Shown in pieces: positions 15,826 through 23,782 of a stretch of DNA of 42,677 nt. The position numbers were made by a program, and so were the translations under genes. Position 1 is the stretch's first letter. Each line of letters begins with the position of its first letter. The stretch comes from Oscillospiraceae bacterium (GTDB lineage Bacteria; Bacillota; Clostridia; Oscillospirales; Oscillospiraceae): positions 1-42,677 of the forward strand of contig JAFXAQ010000018.1 in the NCBI GenBank assembly GCA_017516925.1, read 5' to 3'. The notes beneath the pieces are model-generated. The model saw nothing but the letters and a program-made list of their open reading frames with translations, had not been told where the DNA came from and made no database searches.

Positions 15826-18027
15826 ATGGATAAATATATAGGTCGTCTGCTGGATAACCGGTATGAAATTCTGGAAGTGATCGGTACCGGCGGTATGGCA
15901 GTTGTATATAAAGCCCGTTGCCATCGGCTGAACCGATTGGTGGCAATTAAGATTTTGAAGGATGATTATCTGGGAGACGAGGAGTTCCGCAGCCGCTTCC
16001 ATTCGGAAAGCCAGGCTGTAGCCATGCTCAGCCACCCCAATATCGTTTCTGTGTACGATGTGTCTACCTCCATTATGGCAGATTACATTGTGATGGAGCT
16101 GATTGACGGTATTACCCTGAAGCAGTATATGGAGAAAAAGGGCGTTCTTAATTGGAAGGAAACCCTGCACTTTGCAATTCAGATAGCCAAGGCTCTGGAG
16201 CACGCCCACAGCAGGGGTATTGTCCACCGGGATATTAAGCCCCATAACGTGATGGTGCTGAAAAACGGCTCAGTGAAGGTGACGGACTTCGGCATTGCCC
16301 GGATGATGTCCAAGGGCAATACCCTGACCAAGGAGGCCTTGGGCTCTGTACATTATATTTCCCCGGAGCAGGCCAAGGGCGGTCGGGTAGACAGCCGTTC
16401 CGACATCTATTCTCTGGGTGTTGTGATGTACGAGATGATGAGTGGCAGACCGCCTTATGATGGGGAATCCCCGGTATCTGTGGCGATTCAGCATATCAAC
16501 GGCGGCGCAGCAATGCCTTCAACCTTGAATCCCAATATCCCCGGTGGCCTGGAGCAGATTATTATGCATGCCATGGCCCACGAGCCGGAAAGCCGGTACC
16601 ATTCCGCAACCAAGATGCTCAAGGATATGGATGAGTTCCGGAAGGACCCGGGCATCCTGTTTGATTACAATATCCCACCTCTGGATGAGGTTATCCGGAT
16701 TAACAAACCGCCTCTGGTTCTCAATCCGGAGCCTGCGACCACTGCCCAAAAGGTTGAGAAAAAGAAAACCGATGGGGAAGCGCCCCGGAAACGACCGGCC
16801 CCGTCCGGAAAATCCCGTGCTGCCCGCCAGCGGGAAGCGGAGGAGGAGCGGCGGAGCAATGTTGCCACCATTGCCATTATTGCCTGCTCGGCGGTTATGG
16901 TGATTGCCATTGTGGTATTTCTGATTGTGCTGTTCAGTGGCTCCGGCGCAAAGCCCCAGCTTGTGGAGGTGCCGAGCCTTGTGGGCGAGGTGTATGAGGA
17001 TTTGCCCGATTATCCGGATTTCCGGGTGAAGCTGGACAAAGAGGTCCACGACGACACATACCCGGCAGGACAGATTATTGATCAGAACCCGGTAGCCGGC
17101 ACGCAAATCGAAAAAGGCAACGCGATTTACGTAATCGTCAGTCTGGGTGAGGTTCCCCAGATTGTGACCATGCCCAACGTGGTGGACTGGGAGCTTTCCC
17201 AGGCAGAACGGGCGCTGAACAATCTGGGCTTGAACCTGCAAATTAAAACCGAGCCAATCCACGACGATGAAATTGCCAAGGGCAGCGTGGTTCGCTCGGA
17301 GCCGGAAGCAGAAACGGAGTTGACTGCCGGTCAGGAGATAACGCTGTACGTCAGTGAGGGCGTAGCGTTTAAAACCGGCTTGATGCCCGACGTGGTTGGT
17401 GATGATAAGCAGAGTGCCATTGCAGTGCTGAAAAGCCAGGAGCTGGACCTGCAGATTGTGGAAGAGCCTGTTTATGATTCCGTAGTAGAAGAGGGCGAGG
17501 TTGTCCGCACAGACCCGGAGGCAGGGGAAGAGCTGACCACCGGGCAAGAGGTAACGCTGTACATCAGCAAGGGTCCCCAGCTGATAGAGCTGCAAAATGT
17601 GGTAGGTCTATCCGTGGACAAGGCAGTCAGCATCCTCAAGGGCGACGGCTTTGAAAACTGTAAGATTGAACCGATGGAAAGTGATAAGCCCAAGGACACC
17701 GTCATTGAGCTGCGGGCAGAGGATAAAGTGCTCAATGCAGGCGATGAATTAGACAGCAGCACAAAAATTATCGTATATTATTCCATCGGCAATCAGACGG
17801 AAGCTGCGGGGATTACAAAGAATGTGGTGATTGACATCAGCAGCGCCACAGAAAGCGGACCCTGCGATGTGGTTGTGACCAGAGATGGTGTAGAGGTGTT
17901 CCGCCAGACGGTTCCTCAGGGACAGACTACCATTACGATTCCTAACCAGACCGGTACAGGAAAGGTGATTTATTTGGTCAGCACAGATGATCTGGATGAT
18001 TGGCCCTACACGGAGGAATTCAGCTGA
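15826..18027 (+). CDS. prkC: PASTA-domain Ser/Thr protein kinase (PrkC)
   Basis: Membrane kinase that senses muropeptides or lipid II and signals cell-wall state, spore germination and stationary phase in Firmicutes. In 733 residues: a kinase domain (about 1-270) with GTGGMAVVYKA, the HRD catalytic loop at 134-136 and DFG at 154-156. A basic juxtamembrane stretch and one transmembrane helix (about 345-370) follow. Four PASTA repeats come next, starting around VEVPSLVG, VTMPNVVD, GLMPDVVG and IELQNVVG, and a C-terminal extracellular tail. Paired with prpC upstream; rsgA overlaps its stop. Confidence 0.96.
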   Translation: MDKYIGRLLDNRYEILEVIGTGGMAVVYKARCHRLNRLVAIKILKDDYLGDEEFRSRFHSESQAVAMLSHPNIVSVYDVSTSIMADYIVMELIDGITLKQYMEKKGVLNWKETLHFAIQIAKALEHAHSRGIVHRDIKPHNVMVLKNGSVKVTDFGIARMMSKGNTLTKEALGSVHYISPEQAKGGRVDSRSDIYSLGVVMYEMMSGRPPYDGESPVSVAIQHINGGAAMPSTLNPNIPGGLEQIIMHAMAHEPESRYHSATKMLKDMDEFRKDPGILFDYNIPPLDEVIRINKPPLVLNPEPATTAQKVEKKKTDGEAPRKRPAPSGKSRAARQREAEEERRSNVATIAIIACSAVMVIAIVVFLIVLFSGSGAKPQLVEVPSLVGEVYEDLPDYPDFRVKLDKEVHDDTYPAGQIIDQNPVAGTQIEKGNAIYVIVSLGEVPQIVTMPNVVDWELSQAERALNNLGLNLQIKTEPIHDDEIAKGSVVRSEPEAETELTAGQEITLYVSEGVAFKTGLMPDVVGDDKQSAIAVLKSQELDLQIVEEPVYDSVVEEGEVVRTDPEAGEELTTGQEVTLYISKGPQLIELQNVVGLSVDKAVSILKGDGFENCKIEPMESDKPKDTVIELRAEDKVLNAGDELDSSTKIIVYYSIGNQTEAAGITKNVVIDISSATESGPCDVVVTRDGVEVFRQTVPQGQTTITIPNQTGTGKVIYLVSTDDLDDWPYTEEFS

Positions 18028-18917
18028 TGATGCAAAGAAAGACCGGACGCATTGTCCGTTCTCTCAGCGGTTTTTATGATGTCCGTACCCCGGAGGGTGT
18101 GATTACCTGCCGGGGACGTGGCGCTCTGCGCCGCACCGGGGAAAGTCCCCTGACCGGTGATATGGTGGAAATATCCGTGGAAAAGGGCAGGGGGATGGTG
18201 GAGAGAATTCTCCCCCGGAAAAACCGGTTTATTCGCCCGGCGGTAGCCAATGTGGATGCGCTGGTGGTGTTTGCTGCCAATGTCAATCCGGTGACGGAGC
18301 CCTTTCTTATTGACCGGGTGGCAGCCATTGCCGGTGACCAGGAGGTACCGGTCTATATCTGCGTGAATAAATGTGATTTGGACCCGGCATTGGATTTGGT
18401 GCGAATTTATACAAACGCAGGCTTTCCGGTGATTTCTGCCAGTGCAGAAACCGGGGAGGGTGTCGAGCAGTTGCGGCAGCTTCTGCAAGGAAAGCTGACA
18501 GCCTTTACCGGCAATACCGGCGTAGGAAAGTCCAGTATGCTCAATGCTCTGTGTCCGTCCCTGACGCTGCCCACCGGAGAGGTTTCAGAAAAGCTGGGTC
18601 GCGGGCGCCATACCACCCGGCACGTGGAGCTGTTCTGCCTGGAGGAAAACACCTATGTGGCAGATACCCCCGGGTTTTCCAGCTTTGACACGGAGCAGAT
18701 GGACGTGCTGCTGAAGGAAAATCTGCAGTATGCGTTTCCGGATTTTGGGGCGCATCTGGGCAAATGTCAGTTCCATGACTGCACCCATCGAAAGGAGCCC
18801 GGCTGCTGCGTTCGTCAGGCTGTGGAAACGGGAGCGCTGGAACAGACCCGCTATGAAAGCTATTTGCGCCTTTACGAGAAGGCAGATCAGATAAAAACCT
18901 GGGAATTAGGAAAGTAA
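18027..18917 (+). CDS. rsgA: Ribosome small subunit GTPase RsgA
   Basis: Circularly permuted GTPase involved in late 30S maturation and, in related species, ppGpp response. The 296-residue product has an N-terminal OB fold (RIVRSLSGFYDV), the G4 motif NKCDLD before the P-loop GNTGVGKSSMLNAL, the G3 motif DTPGF, and the zinc region GKCQFHDCTHRKEPGC. The reading frame is open further upstream inside prkC, but GGAGG lies ten bases before ATG 18027. It is the last gene of the operon; rpe and thiN, which follow it in Bacillus, are absent here. Confidence 0.95.
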   Translation: MMQRKTGRIVRSLSGFYDVRTPEGVITCRGRGALRRTGESPLTGDMVEISVEKGRGMVERILPRKNRFIRPAVANVDALVVFAANVNPVTEPFLIDRVAAIAGDQEVPVYICVNKCDLDPALDLVRIYTNAGFPVISASAETGEGVEQLRQLLQGKLTAFTGNTGVGKSSMLNALCPSLTLPTGEVSEKLGRGRHTTRHVELFCLEENTYVADTPGFSSFDTEQMDVLLKENLQYAFPDFGAHLGKCQFHDCTHRKEPGCCVRQAVETGALEQTRYESYLRLYEKADQIKTWELGK

Positions 18918-18942
18918 AACAGCCGCTAAATGCGGCTGTTTT
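18916..18942. terminator. Bidirectional terminator after rsgA and the convergent gene
   Basis: AAAACAGCCGC (18916-18926) and GCGGCTGTTTT (18932-18942) form a perfect stem with loop TAAAT, with A and T tracts on both sides, so it can stop transcription from either direction. One arm encodes the last codons of the minus-strand gene, whose TAG stop is at 18926-18928 in the loop/stem edge. Confidence 0.85.
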
Positions 18943-19627
18943 CATATAATCCTACACAACAACGCACGCCCAGTTTTTCTGCCTGTGCAAGCAAGGCTTC
19001 CCAATCCTGCTGCCCCCGTTGCAGAGTAAATATGACCCGGTCCTTCAACACCTGGGTGTGATACCGGCAGAAAAGTCCTTCGTGGTAAAATACGGGCTCC
19101 GGCAATTCACCAAAGCCCCGGGCAGATACCTGACAGCCCTCCCGGGTCACGGTAATGTCCACACTGTCCAAGGCAATTTCCAGCCAGATTTCCCGGCTGC
19201 CCCAGCTCTTCAGGTGTTCGGCCAGGGGCTTGTGCAAAGGCGGTGGCGGTAAAAACACGGGGCATTCCAAGTCTTCTGCGTACAGGTGGGAAACCGCTAC
19301 AGGACAGGGGAGCTCCCGGCAAAGCCGTTTTGCCAGCTGCGCAGCTTCCGGGATACCGGCTCTTTGAAAATCCAGCAAAAAGCCGGCAGGTTTTATCTGC
19401 TCGCAGAGCTGCGTCAGTTCCTGCAAAATTCGCTGCGGGTCGTGCCCCTGAATGGGTGCGCTGTCATCGAGCATAATAAGGCTATCCGCAGGGAACGTGT
19501 CCGGCATATTGGAAAGACCGCTGTTGTACCCGGAAAAGTGACAAGCCATCCAGGCAGGCTTGGGCGGCAGCTGGGATAAACTGTAAAATTCTGCGTTGGT
19601 AATTGCCGTATAACGTTGTAAAGGCAT
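18926..19627 (-). CDS. Conserved-looking hypothetical protein, function unknown
   Basis: I do not recognise this 233-residue product. It has no signal peptide, membrane segment or clear catalytic motif. Alternating hydrophobic strands and helices (SLIMLDDSAPI, IKPAGFLLDFQRAG, CPVAVSHLYAED, REIWLEIAL) suggest an alpha/beta, perhaps barrel-like, fold; this is a weak inference. The frame is open to a GTG at 19639, but ATG 19627 is preceded by AAGGTGGG at good spacing. It stands alone, convergent with rsgA and divergent from the yqeG-like gene, whose promoter overlaps its 5' end. Codon use resembles its neighbours, so recent transfer is not indicated. Confidence 0.7.
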   Translation of the reverse strand: MPLQRYTAITNAEFYSLSQLPPKPAWMACHFSGYNSGLSNMPDTFPADSLIMLDDSAPIQGHDPQRILQELTQLCEQIKPAGFLLDFQRAGIPEAAQLAKRLCRELPCPVAVSHLYAEDLECPVFLPPPPLHKPLAEHLKSWGSREIWLEIALDSVDITVTREGCQVSARGFGELPEPVFYHEGLFCRYHTQVLKDRVIFTLQRGQQDWEALLAQAEKLGVRCCVGLYENSRI

Positions 19628-19655
19628 AGACAAACCCACCTTTCCGTGGTATACT
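19627..19655 (+). promoter_or_regulatory. Promoter of the yqeG-like/aminopeptidase pair
   Basis: TAGACA (19627-19632) and TATACT (19650-19655) are 17 bases apart, 35 bases before the ATG at 19690. The -35 box overlaps the start codon of the divergent minus-strand gene. Confidence 0.65.
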
Positions 19656-19689
19656 CTTAAAAGAAATTTATGTTTTAAGGAGTGGCGAT

Positions 19690-20193
19690 ATGTCTTTTTC
19701 CTTATTGCCCTATGTACAGTTTGGGAAATTAACGGACATCACAAAGGGCTACCTGGACGAACAGGGAATTCGCCTGCTGATGATGGACTTTGATAATACC
19801 ATCGTGCCCTACACCACCAATGTGCCTTCTCAGGAGGTGGTGGATTGGCTTGCCCGGATGGGTGCGTCTGATGTGCAGCTTTGCGTGGTTTCCAACAGCA
19901 AAAATCAGCGGGTGCAAAAATTCTGCCAGGAACATCATCTGGACTGCATCACCCATGCCAGAAAGCCCTTTTCCGACGGCATTCGCCGCTGCCTGGAAAA
20001 ATATAACATTCCCAAGGAAGAATGCGCCTTGGTGGGGGACCAGATTTTTACGGATACCCTGGGCGCAAACTGCGCCGGTGTGAAGTCCATTCTGGTGGAA
20101 GCGATACATAATCATAATATCTGGCTGAAACTGCGCCACGTGGCGGAGCTTCCCTTTATTTACCTTGGAAGAAACAGGAGGAGAAAACCATGA
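19690..20193 (+). CDS. YqeG family HAD IIIA-type phosphatase
   Basis: A 167-residue HAD-superfamily phosphatase of the YqeG type. It has the nucleophile motif MDFDNTIVPY (first Asp nucleophile), the VVSNSKN motif II region and VGDQIFTDTLGAN with the metal-binding acidic residue. The family is related to the yeast phosphatidylglycerophosphatase Gep4, but the bacterial substrate is generally not established. A good AAGGAG site precedes the ATG. The stop overlaps the next gene's start by four bases, so the two are cotranslated. Confidence 0.9.
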   Translation: MSFSLLPYVQFGKLTDITKGYLDEQGIRLLMMDFDNTIVPYTTNVPSQEVVDWLARMGASDVQLCVVSNSKNQRVQKFCQEHHLDCITHARKPFSDGIRRCLEKYNIPKEECALVGDQIFTDTLGANCAGVKSILVEAIHNHNIWLKLRHVAELPFIYLGRNRRRKP

Positions 20194-21254
20194 AAAACAT
20201 TGAAAAGTATCTGTCCCTGCTGGGGCAGGAGGTGGACGGATTGCTGCTGACCAGCCGCTACAGCCGTCATTATGCGGCGGAATTTGATATTGCCGAGGGT
20301 GTGGCAATCGTCACAAAAAATGGCTGCCGTTATTTTACCGACAGCCGCTATATCGAATCTGCCCAGAATAACATTAAGGGGATGGAGGTTCTGGAAACGA
20401 ACAGCCAGAACACCTATCACAAGCTGCTCAATGATGCCATTGCCCAGTTGGGTGTGGAACGGCTGGGCTATGAGGAAGGCTACCTGACCGTTGCGGAATA
20501 TCAGGACTATGCACAGAATCTCTCTGCAGAGCTGGTTCCTCTGGGCAGCAAAATCAACGGCTTCCGCGCCGTAAAGGAGCCTTGGGAGCTGGACCGTATC
20601 CGCCAGGCGCAAAAGATTACAGACCAGGCATTTTCTGAGGTGATTACCCGGATTAAGCCTGGTATGACGGAAAAACAGCTGCAGGCAGAGCTGATTTACT
20701 GCCTGTATAAAAACGGCGGCGAGGGTCTGTCCTTTGACCCCATAGTGGTCTCCGGACCCAATACCAGCCTGCCCCACGGCGTTGCCACAGACCGTGTGAT
20801 TCAGGAAGGTGATTTTGTCACCATGGACTTCGGTGTTCTTTACGGCGGCTACTGCTCCGATATGACCCGCACCGTGGCGGTGGGCTACGCAACCGAGGAG
20901 ATGAAAAAGGTCTATGAAACGGTTTTGCAGGCGCAGCTGGCAGGCTTGGCGGCAACGAAAGCCGGTGTCACCGGAAAGGAAATTGACGCAGCTGCCCGCA
21001 ACGTAATCCGGGAAGCCGGCTACGGCGATTACTTCGGTCACGGCTACGGTCACAGTCTGGGCATGGAGGTACACGAACCGCCCAATTGCAACCCCAGAGG
21101 GGAAACCCCCATGGAGGTCAATATGATTACCTCTGCCGAGCCCGGTATCTATTTGCCCGGAAAATTCGGCGTCCGCATTGAAGATTTGGCGATTTTCACT
21201 GCCGAAGGACACGAAAACATTACCAAGAGCCCCAAAAACCTGATTATTGTCTGA
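20190..21254 (+). CDS. pepP: M24B family Xaa-Pro aminopeptidase
   Basis: Cytoplasmic metallopeptidase that removes N-terminal residues before proline. The 354-residue product has the creatinase-like N-terminal domain (residues about 1-125) and a pita-bread catalytic domain. The five metal ligands are visible: Asp in TMDFGV, Asp in CSDMTRT, His in GHGYGHSLGMEVHE, Glu in SAEPGIY and Glu in GVRIEDLA. It overlaps the upstream phosphatase by four bases. efp follows, as is common in Firmicutes, but with its own promoter. Confidence 0.92.
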   Translation: MKNIEKYLSLLGQEVDGLLLTSRYSRHYAAEFDIAEGVAIVTKNGCRYFTDSRYIESAQNNIKGMEVLETNSQNTYHKLLNDAIAQLGVERLGYEEGYLTVAEYQDYAQNLSAELVPLGSKINGFRAVKEPWELDRIRQAQKITDQAFSEVITRIKPGMTEKQLQAELIYCLYKNGGEGLSFDPIVVSGPNTSLPHGVATDRVIQEGDFVTMDFGVLYGGYCSDMTRTVAVGYATEEMKKVYETVLQAQLAGLAATKAGVTGKEIDAAARNVIREAGYGDYFGHGYGHSLGMEVHEPPNCNPRGETPMEVNMITSAEPGIYLPGKFGVRIEDLAIFTAEGHENITKSPKNLIIV

Positions 21255-21272
21255 AAATAACCATATTTGCTC

Positions 21273-21301
21273 TTGCAATCATATAAGTTTTAGGGTATAA
21301 T
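21273..21301 (+). promoter_or_regulatory. Promoter of efp
   Basis: TTGCAA (21273-21278) and a perfect TATAAT (21296-21301) are 17 bases apart, with the efp ATG at 21348 preceded by AGGAGG. The intergenic stretch is AT-rich. Confidence 0.85.
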
Positions 21302-21347
21302 ATATGCGCTAAATGTAAATAAATATCCAATTAGGAGGAAAATAACA

Positions 21348-21908
21348 ATGATTTCTGTCAGCGATTTCAGAAACGGCATTACCTTTGATATGGACGGCAA
21401 GGTTATGCAGATTATCGAGTTCCAGCACGTCAAGCCCGGTAAGGGTGCAGCCTTCGTCCGTGTGAAGATGAAGAACGTCATCACCGGCGGCGTGACCGAA
21501 ACCACCTTCAACCCCAACGATAAGTACCCCACCGCTTACATCGAGCGCAAGAAGATGGAGTACTCCTACAGTGACGGTGACCTGTACTACTTCATGGACC
21601 CCGAGACCTACGAGCTGGTGCCCATCGACGGCAACACGCTGGATGACAGCTTTAAGTTCGTCAAGGAGAACGACACCTGCACCGTTATGAGCTACAAGGG
21701 TAACGTCTTCGGTGTTGAGCCTCCCCGCTTTGTGGAGCTGGAGGTTACTGCTACCGAGCCCGGCTTTGCCGGCAACACCGCTACCAACACCCTGAAGCCC
21801 GCCACTGTGGAGACCGGCGCTGAGGTGAAGGTGCCCCTGTTCATCAACGAGGGCGAGAAGATTCAGATTGACACCACCACCGGTGAATACCTGGGTCGTG
21901 CAAAATAA
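21348..21908 (+). CDS. efp: Elongation factor P
   Basis: Relieves ribosome stalling at polyproline stretches. The 186-residue product has normal length and three beta-barrel domains. The loop [11 protein letters not shown] places a lysine at residue 32, the position modified in Bacillus EF-P, so a similar modification is possible. Codon use is strongly biased to C- or G-ending codons (AAC, AAG, GAC, ATC), unlike the flanking enzymes, as expected for a very highly expressed gene. It has its own promoter and an excellent AGGAGG site, and it shares its terminator with the next gene. Confidence 0.97.
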   Translation: MISVSDFRNGITFDMDGKVMQIIEFQHVKPGKGAAFVRVKMKNVITGGVTETTFNPNDKYPTAYIERKKMEYSYSDGDLYYFMDPETYELVPIDGNTLDDSFKFVKENDTCTVMSYKGNVFGVEPPRFVELEVTATEPGFAGNTATNTLKPATVETGAEVKVPLFINEGEKIQIDTTTGEYLGRAK

Positions 21909-21918
21909 GGAGTAACTT

Positions 21919-22398
21919 ATGAATATTTCTGAAAAGGCTGCTTACCTGAAAGGTTATATGGACGGCTTGGAGCTGGATACAGAAAAGCCCGAGGGCAAGA
22001 TGATTGCAAAGATTGTCGAATTGCTCTGCGATGTTACCAAGCGGGTGACCGATATCGAGGAAACCACCATCGCCATCTCCGACGAGCTGGATGAAATCGA
22101 AGAAGACCTGGACGCTATCGAGGATTTCATCCTGGACGAAGAGGATGAGGACTACGACGAGGACTTCGATGACGAGGACGATGACGACGATTTCTACGAT
22201 GATGATGACTTCGAGGATGAAAGCTTCGAATACGGCGACGAGGACAGCATCATCTACGAAGTCAAGTGCGCTTGCGGCGAAGTGATTAACTTCGACGAGG
22301 ACGTGCTGGAGGAAGGCTCTATGATTTGCCCCAACTGCGGTGAAACTCTGGAGTTCTCCGTGGAAGAGGACGAAGACGAGGAAGAAATGCCCTTCTAA
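21919..22398 (+). CDS. Acidic zinc-ribbon protein (CD1247 N-terminal domain type)
   Basis: A 159-residue protein in three parts: a helical N-terminal domain (MNISEKAAYLKGYMDGLELD to about residue 55), an extremely acidic run of Asp and Glu (about 55-113), and a C-terminal zinc ribbon with CACG and CPNCG pairs. It resembles proteins named for the Clostridioides CD1247 N-terminal domain and found after efp in related Clostridia. The function is unknown to me; the acidic tract recalls RNA polymerase delta and could contact basic or nucleic-acid-binding partners (speculation). Codon bias is as strong as efp, indicating high expression. Confidence 0.8.
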   Translation: MNISEKAAYLKGYMDGLELDTEKPEGKMIAKIVELLCDVTKRVTDIEETTIAISDELDEIEEDLDAIEDFILDEEDEDYDEDFDDEDDDDDFYDDDDFEDESFEYGDEDSIIYEVKCACGEVINFDEDVLEEGSMICPNCGETLEFSVEEDEDEEEMPF

Positions 22399-22412
22399 TC
22401 GAATAAAACTTG

Positions 22413-22453
22413 AAGGCAGGCACGATTTCCATCGTGCCTGCCTTTCGCTTTTT
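22413..22453 (+). terminator. Terminator of the efp transcript
   Basis: A 14-base perfect stem, AAGGCAGGCACGAT with ATCGTGCCTGCCTT, loop TTCC, followed by TCGCTTTTT. It lies 14 bases after the acidic zinc-ribbon gene. Confidence 0.88.
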
Positions 22454-22462
22454 ATGCAAAAA

Positions 22463-22562
22463 GGCCCCCTTGTAAAGGGGGCTGTCAGCGAAGCTGACTG
22501 GGGGATTCGAAACCCTCCGTTTTCGCCTTGCGGCGAATCTACCTCCCTTTACAAGGGAGGCT
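22463..22562. repeat. MITE-like palindromic element, about 100 bases
   Basis: The two ends are related inverted hairpins: GCCCCCTT/AAGGGGGC (22464-22482) and CCTCCCTT/AAGGGAGG (22542-22560), sharing CCCTTTACAAGGG in opposite orientation. Inside are the core TGTCAGCGAAGCTGAC (22483-22498), also found at 3118-3133, and a TTCGCC/GGCGAA hairpin (22522-22537). No coding capacity is evident. It resembles short dispersed elements of gut Clostridia. Confidence 0.78.
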
Positions 22563-22599
22563 TAAACTGTGGCAATCAGTGCACCCAAAGGATATTTAC

Positions 22600-22702
22600 T
22601 GACTGCCACGGGTCTAATGACCCTCGCAGTGACTGTGTTGTTCGATACATCTTCCGTTTTCCTTCGTCATTGCGAGGCTTGCTACGCAAGCCGTGGCAAT
22701 CA
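22600..22702. repeat. Inverted pair of a second palindromic repeat
   Basis: The plus copy (22668-22702) reads ATTGC, GA, GGCTTGC, TAC, GCAAGCC, GT, GGCAATC. The other copy (22600-22632) is the same unit on the minus strand, with stem GGGTC/GACCC. They are about 35 bases apart and could form a cruciform. GTGGCAATC also occurs at 22569 and at 3085 beside a comparable hairpin, so a family of at least four related units is present. Together with 22463-22562 this fills the gap between the efp terminator and the abiH-like gene; nothing else is seen there. Confidence 0.7.
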
Positions 22703-22740
22703 GTACTTGTTTTCCTACAACTCCGTCCCCTGTGTTACAT

Positions 22741-23772
22741 CTACACACTAGCTGGTTCTTTTATATTGTCAATTGATATATTTAACCTTTCGGTGTTTCT
22801 AATTATAAACACTCTTTTTCTGATATTATCATAACTATTTTCTTCAGAAGTAATGCCAATCTTTGTAAGAAAGTCATCTTTTTTATCGCTTACATAGTCC
22901 AAAATATCTTCAGGAATAATGTCACGAATGCTCTCATCACTTGACCTCGTAAATAGCACAATTTGGCAGGTTGTATCACTTTCCAATTTTTTCTTGATTG
23001 CTTGCCACCAGCTTTTATCACTTTCGCCATATGATAATCCATAGAAAAACAAGTAGTCACTATTTCGAATTGTTCCTATTGCCAAATCATGCTCATTCCG
23101 TCCAAGTTCATCATTTACAATAGGCTTTACAAGTGTTCTCCTGAGTTTTGTGAAATTTGTAATTTGCGCAGTGTTCAACTGATCTAAGTTATCAACGCCC
23201 ATTATCAAGTTTGAATCTAGTGTTCCATGCACATGGTAGATCGCCCCCAGTTGCGTATTGTAGCCGTTTTGTGTATCTATTATGGAATTTCTCCCGCCTA
23301 ACACCTTGATAAGCCTGTCAATTGCATCTGTATAGTTGAAGGAAATGAAATTAATCTTTGTATTATTCACCCAACGTCTACTATCCAAAGACAGATTTTC
23401 TGTTCGCAGCATAATGTCTTTGGCAGATTTAAGTAAGAACGCTTTGAAGGAATCTGACACATCTGGAATTTCTACAATGTTATATCTCAGATTTTCAAGT
23501 GTAAGGTATTCCGATAGCCGCAGTTTGAAATCGCGAATGTTCTTGAAATATATATTAATATTTTCATCCGAAAAGTTACCGAGATATTGCCCCATTGCAA
23601 TTTCTGCATCAGACCACCACTGGCTCTTTTCATCCTTCAAGTATTCTCGAAATTGTGCAACATCCGGATCATCTGTTTGTTGAGCGACATACCAATCCAA
23701 AAAAGACTTGTAACCAGTTTTCATACCCAATTGCAAATCAAAGCCATTGCCTAGCAAAAAGGTAATGTTCAT
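22741..23772 (-). CDS. AbiH family phage abortive-infection protein
   Basis: A 343-residue protein with the AbiH pattern: GNGFDLQLGMKTGYKSF at residues 8-24, FNYTDAIDRL at 145-154, HVHG at 180-183 and GLSYGESDKSWW at 245-256. The family includes lactococcal AbiH, which blocks phage growth. The N-terminal GNGFD and the FNYT/HVHG segments recall a nucleotide-binding fold of the SIR2-like type, but the enzymatic activity is unproven. The gene is visibly AT-richer than the core genes around it, a sign of transfer. Its ribosome site overlaps the stop of the upstream RM gene (10-base gap), so the two form one transcription unit. Confidence 0.85.
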   Translation of the reverse strand: MNITFLLGNGFDLQLGMKTGYKSFLDWYVAQQTDDPDVAQFREYLKDEKSQWWSDAEIAMGQYLGNFSDENINIYFKNIRDFKLRLSEYLTLENLRYNIVEIPDVSDSFKAFLLKSAKDIMLRTENLSLDSRRWVNNTKINFISFNYTDAIDRLIKVLGGRNSIIDTQNGYNTQLGAIYHVHGTLDSNLIMGVDNLDQLNTAQITNFTKLRRTLVKPIVNDELGRNEHDLAIGTIRNSDYLFFYGLSYGESDKSWWQAIKKKLESDTTCQIVLFTRSSDESIRDIIPEDILDYVSDKKDDFLTKIGITSEENSYDNIRKRVFIIRNTERLNISIDNIKEPASV

Positions 23773-23782
23773 ATCTCTATCC

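Noticed and set aside
22340-22834. 164-residue plus-strand open frame between efp and the abiH-like gene
   Set aside because: It runs through a terminator and palindromic repeats and ends inside the opposite-strand gene.
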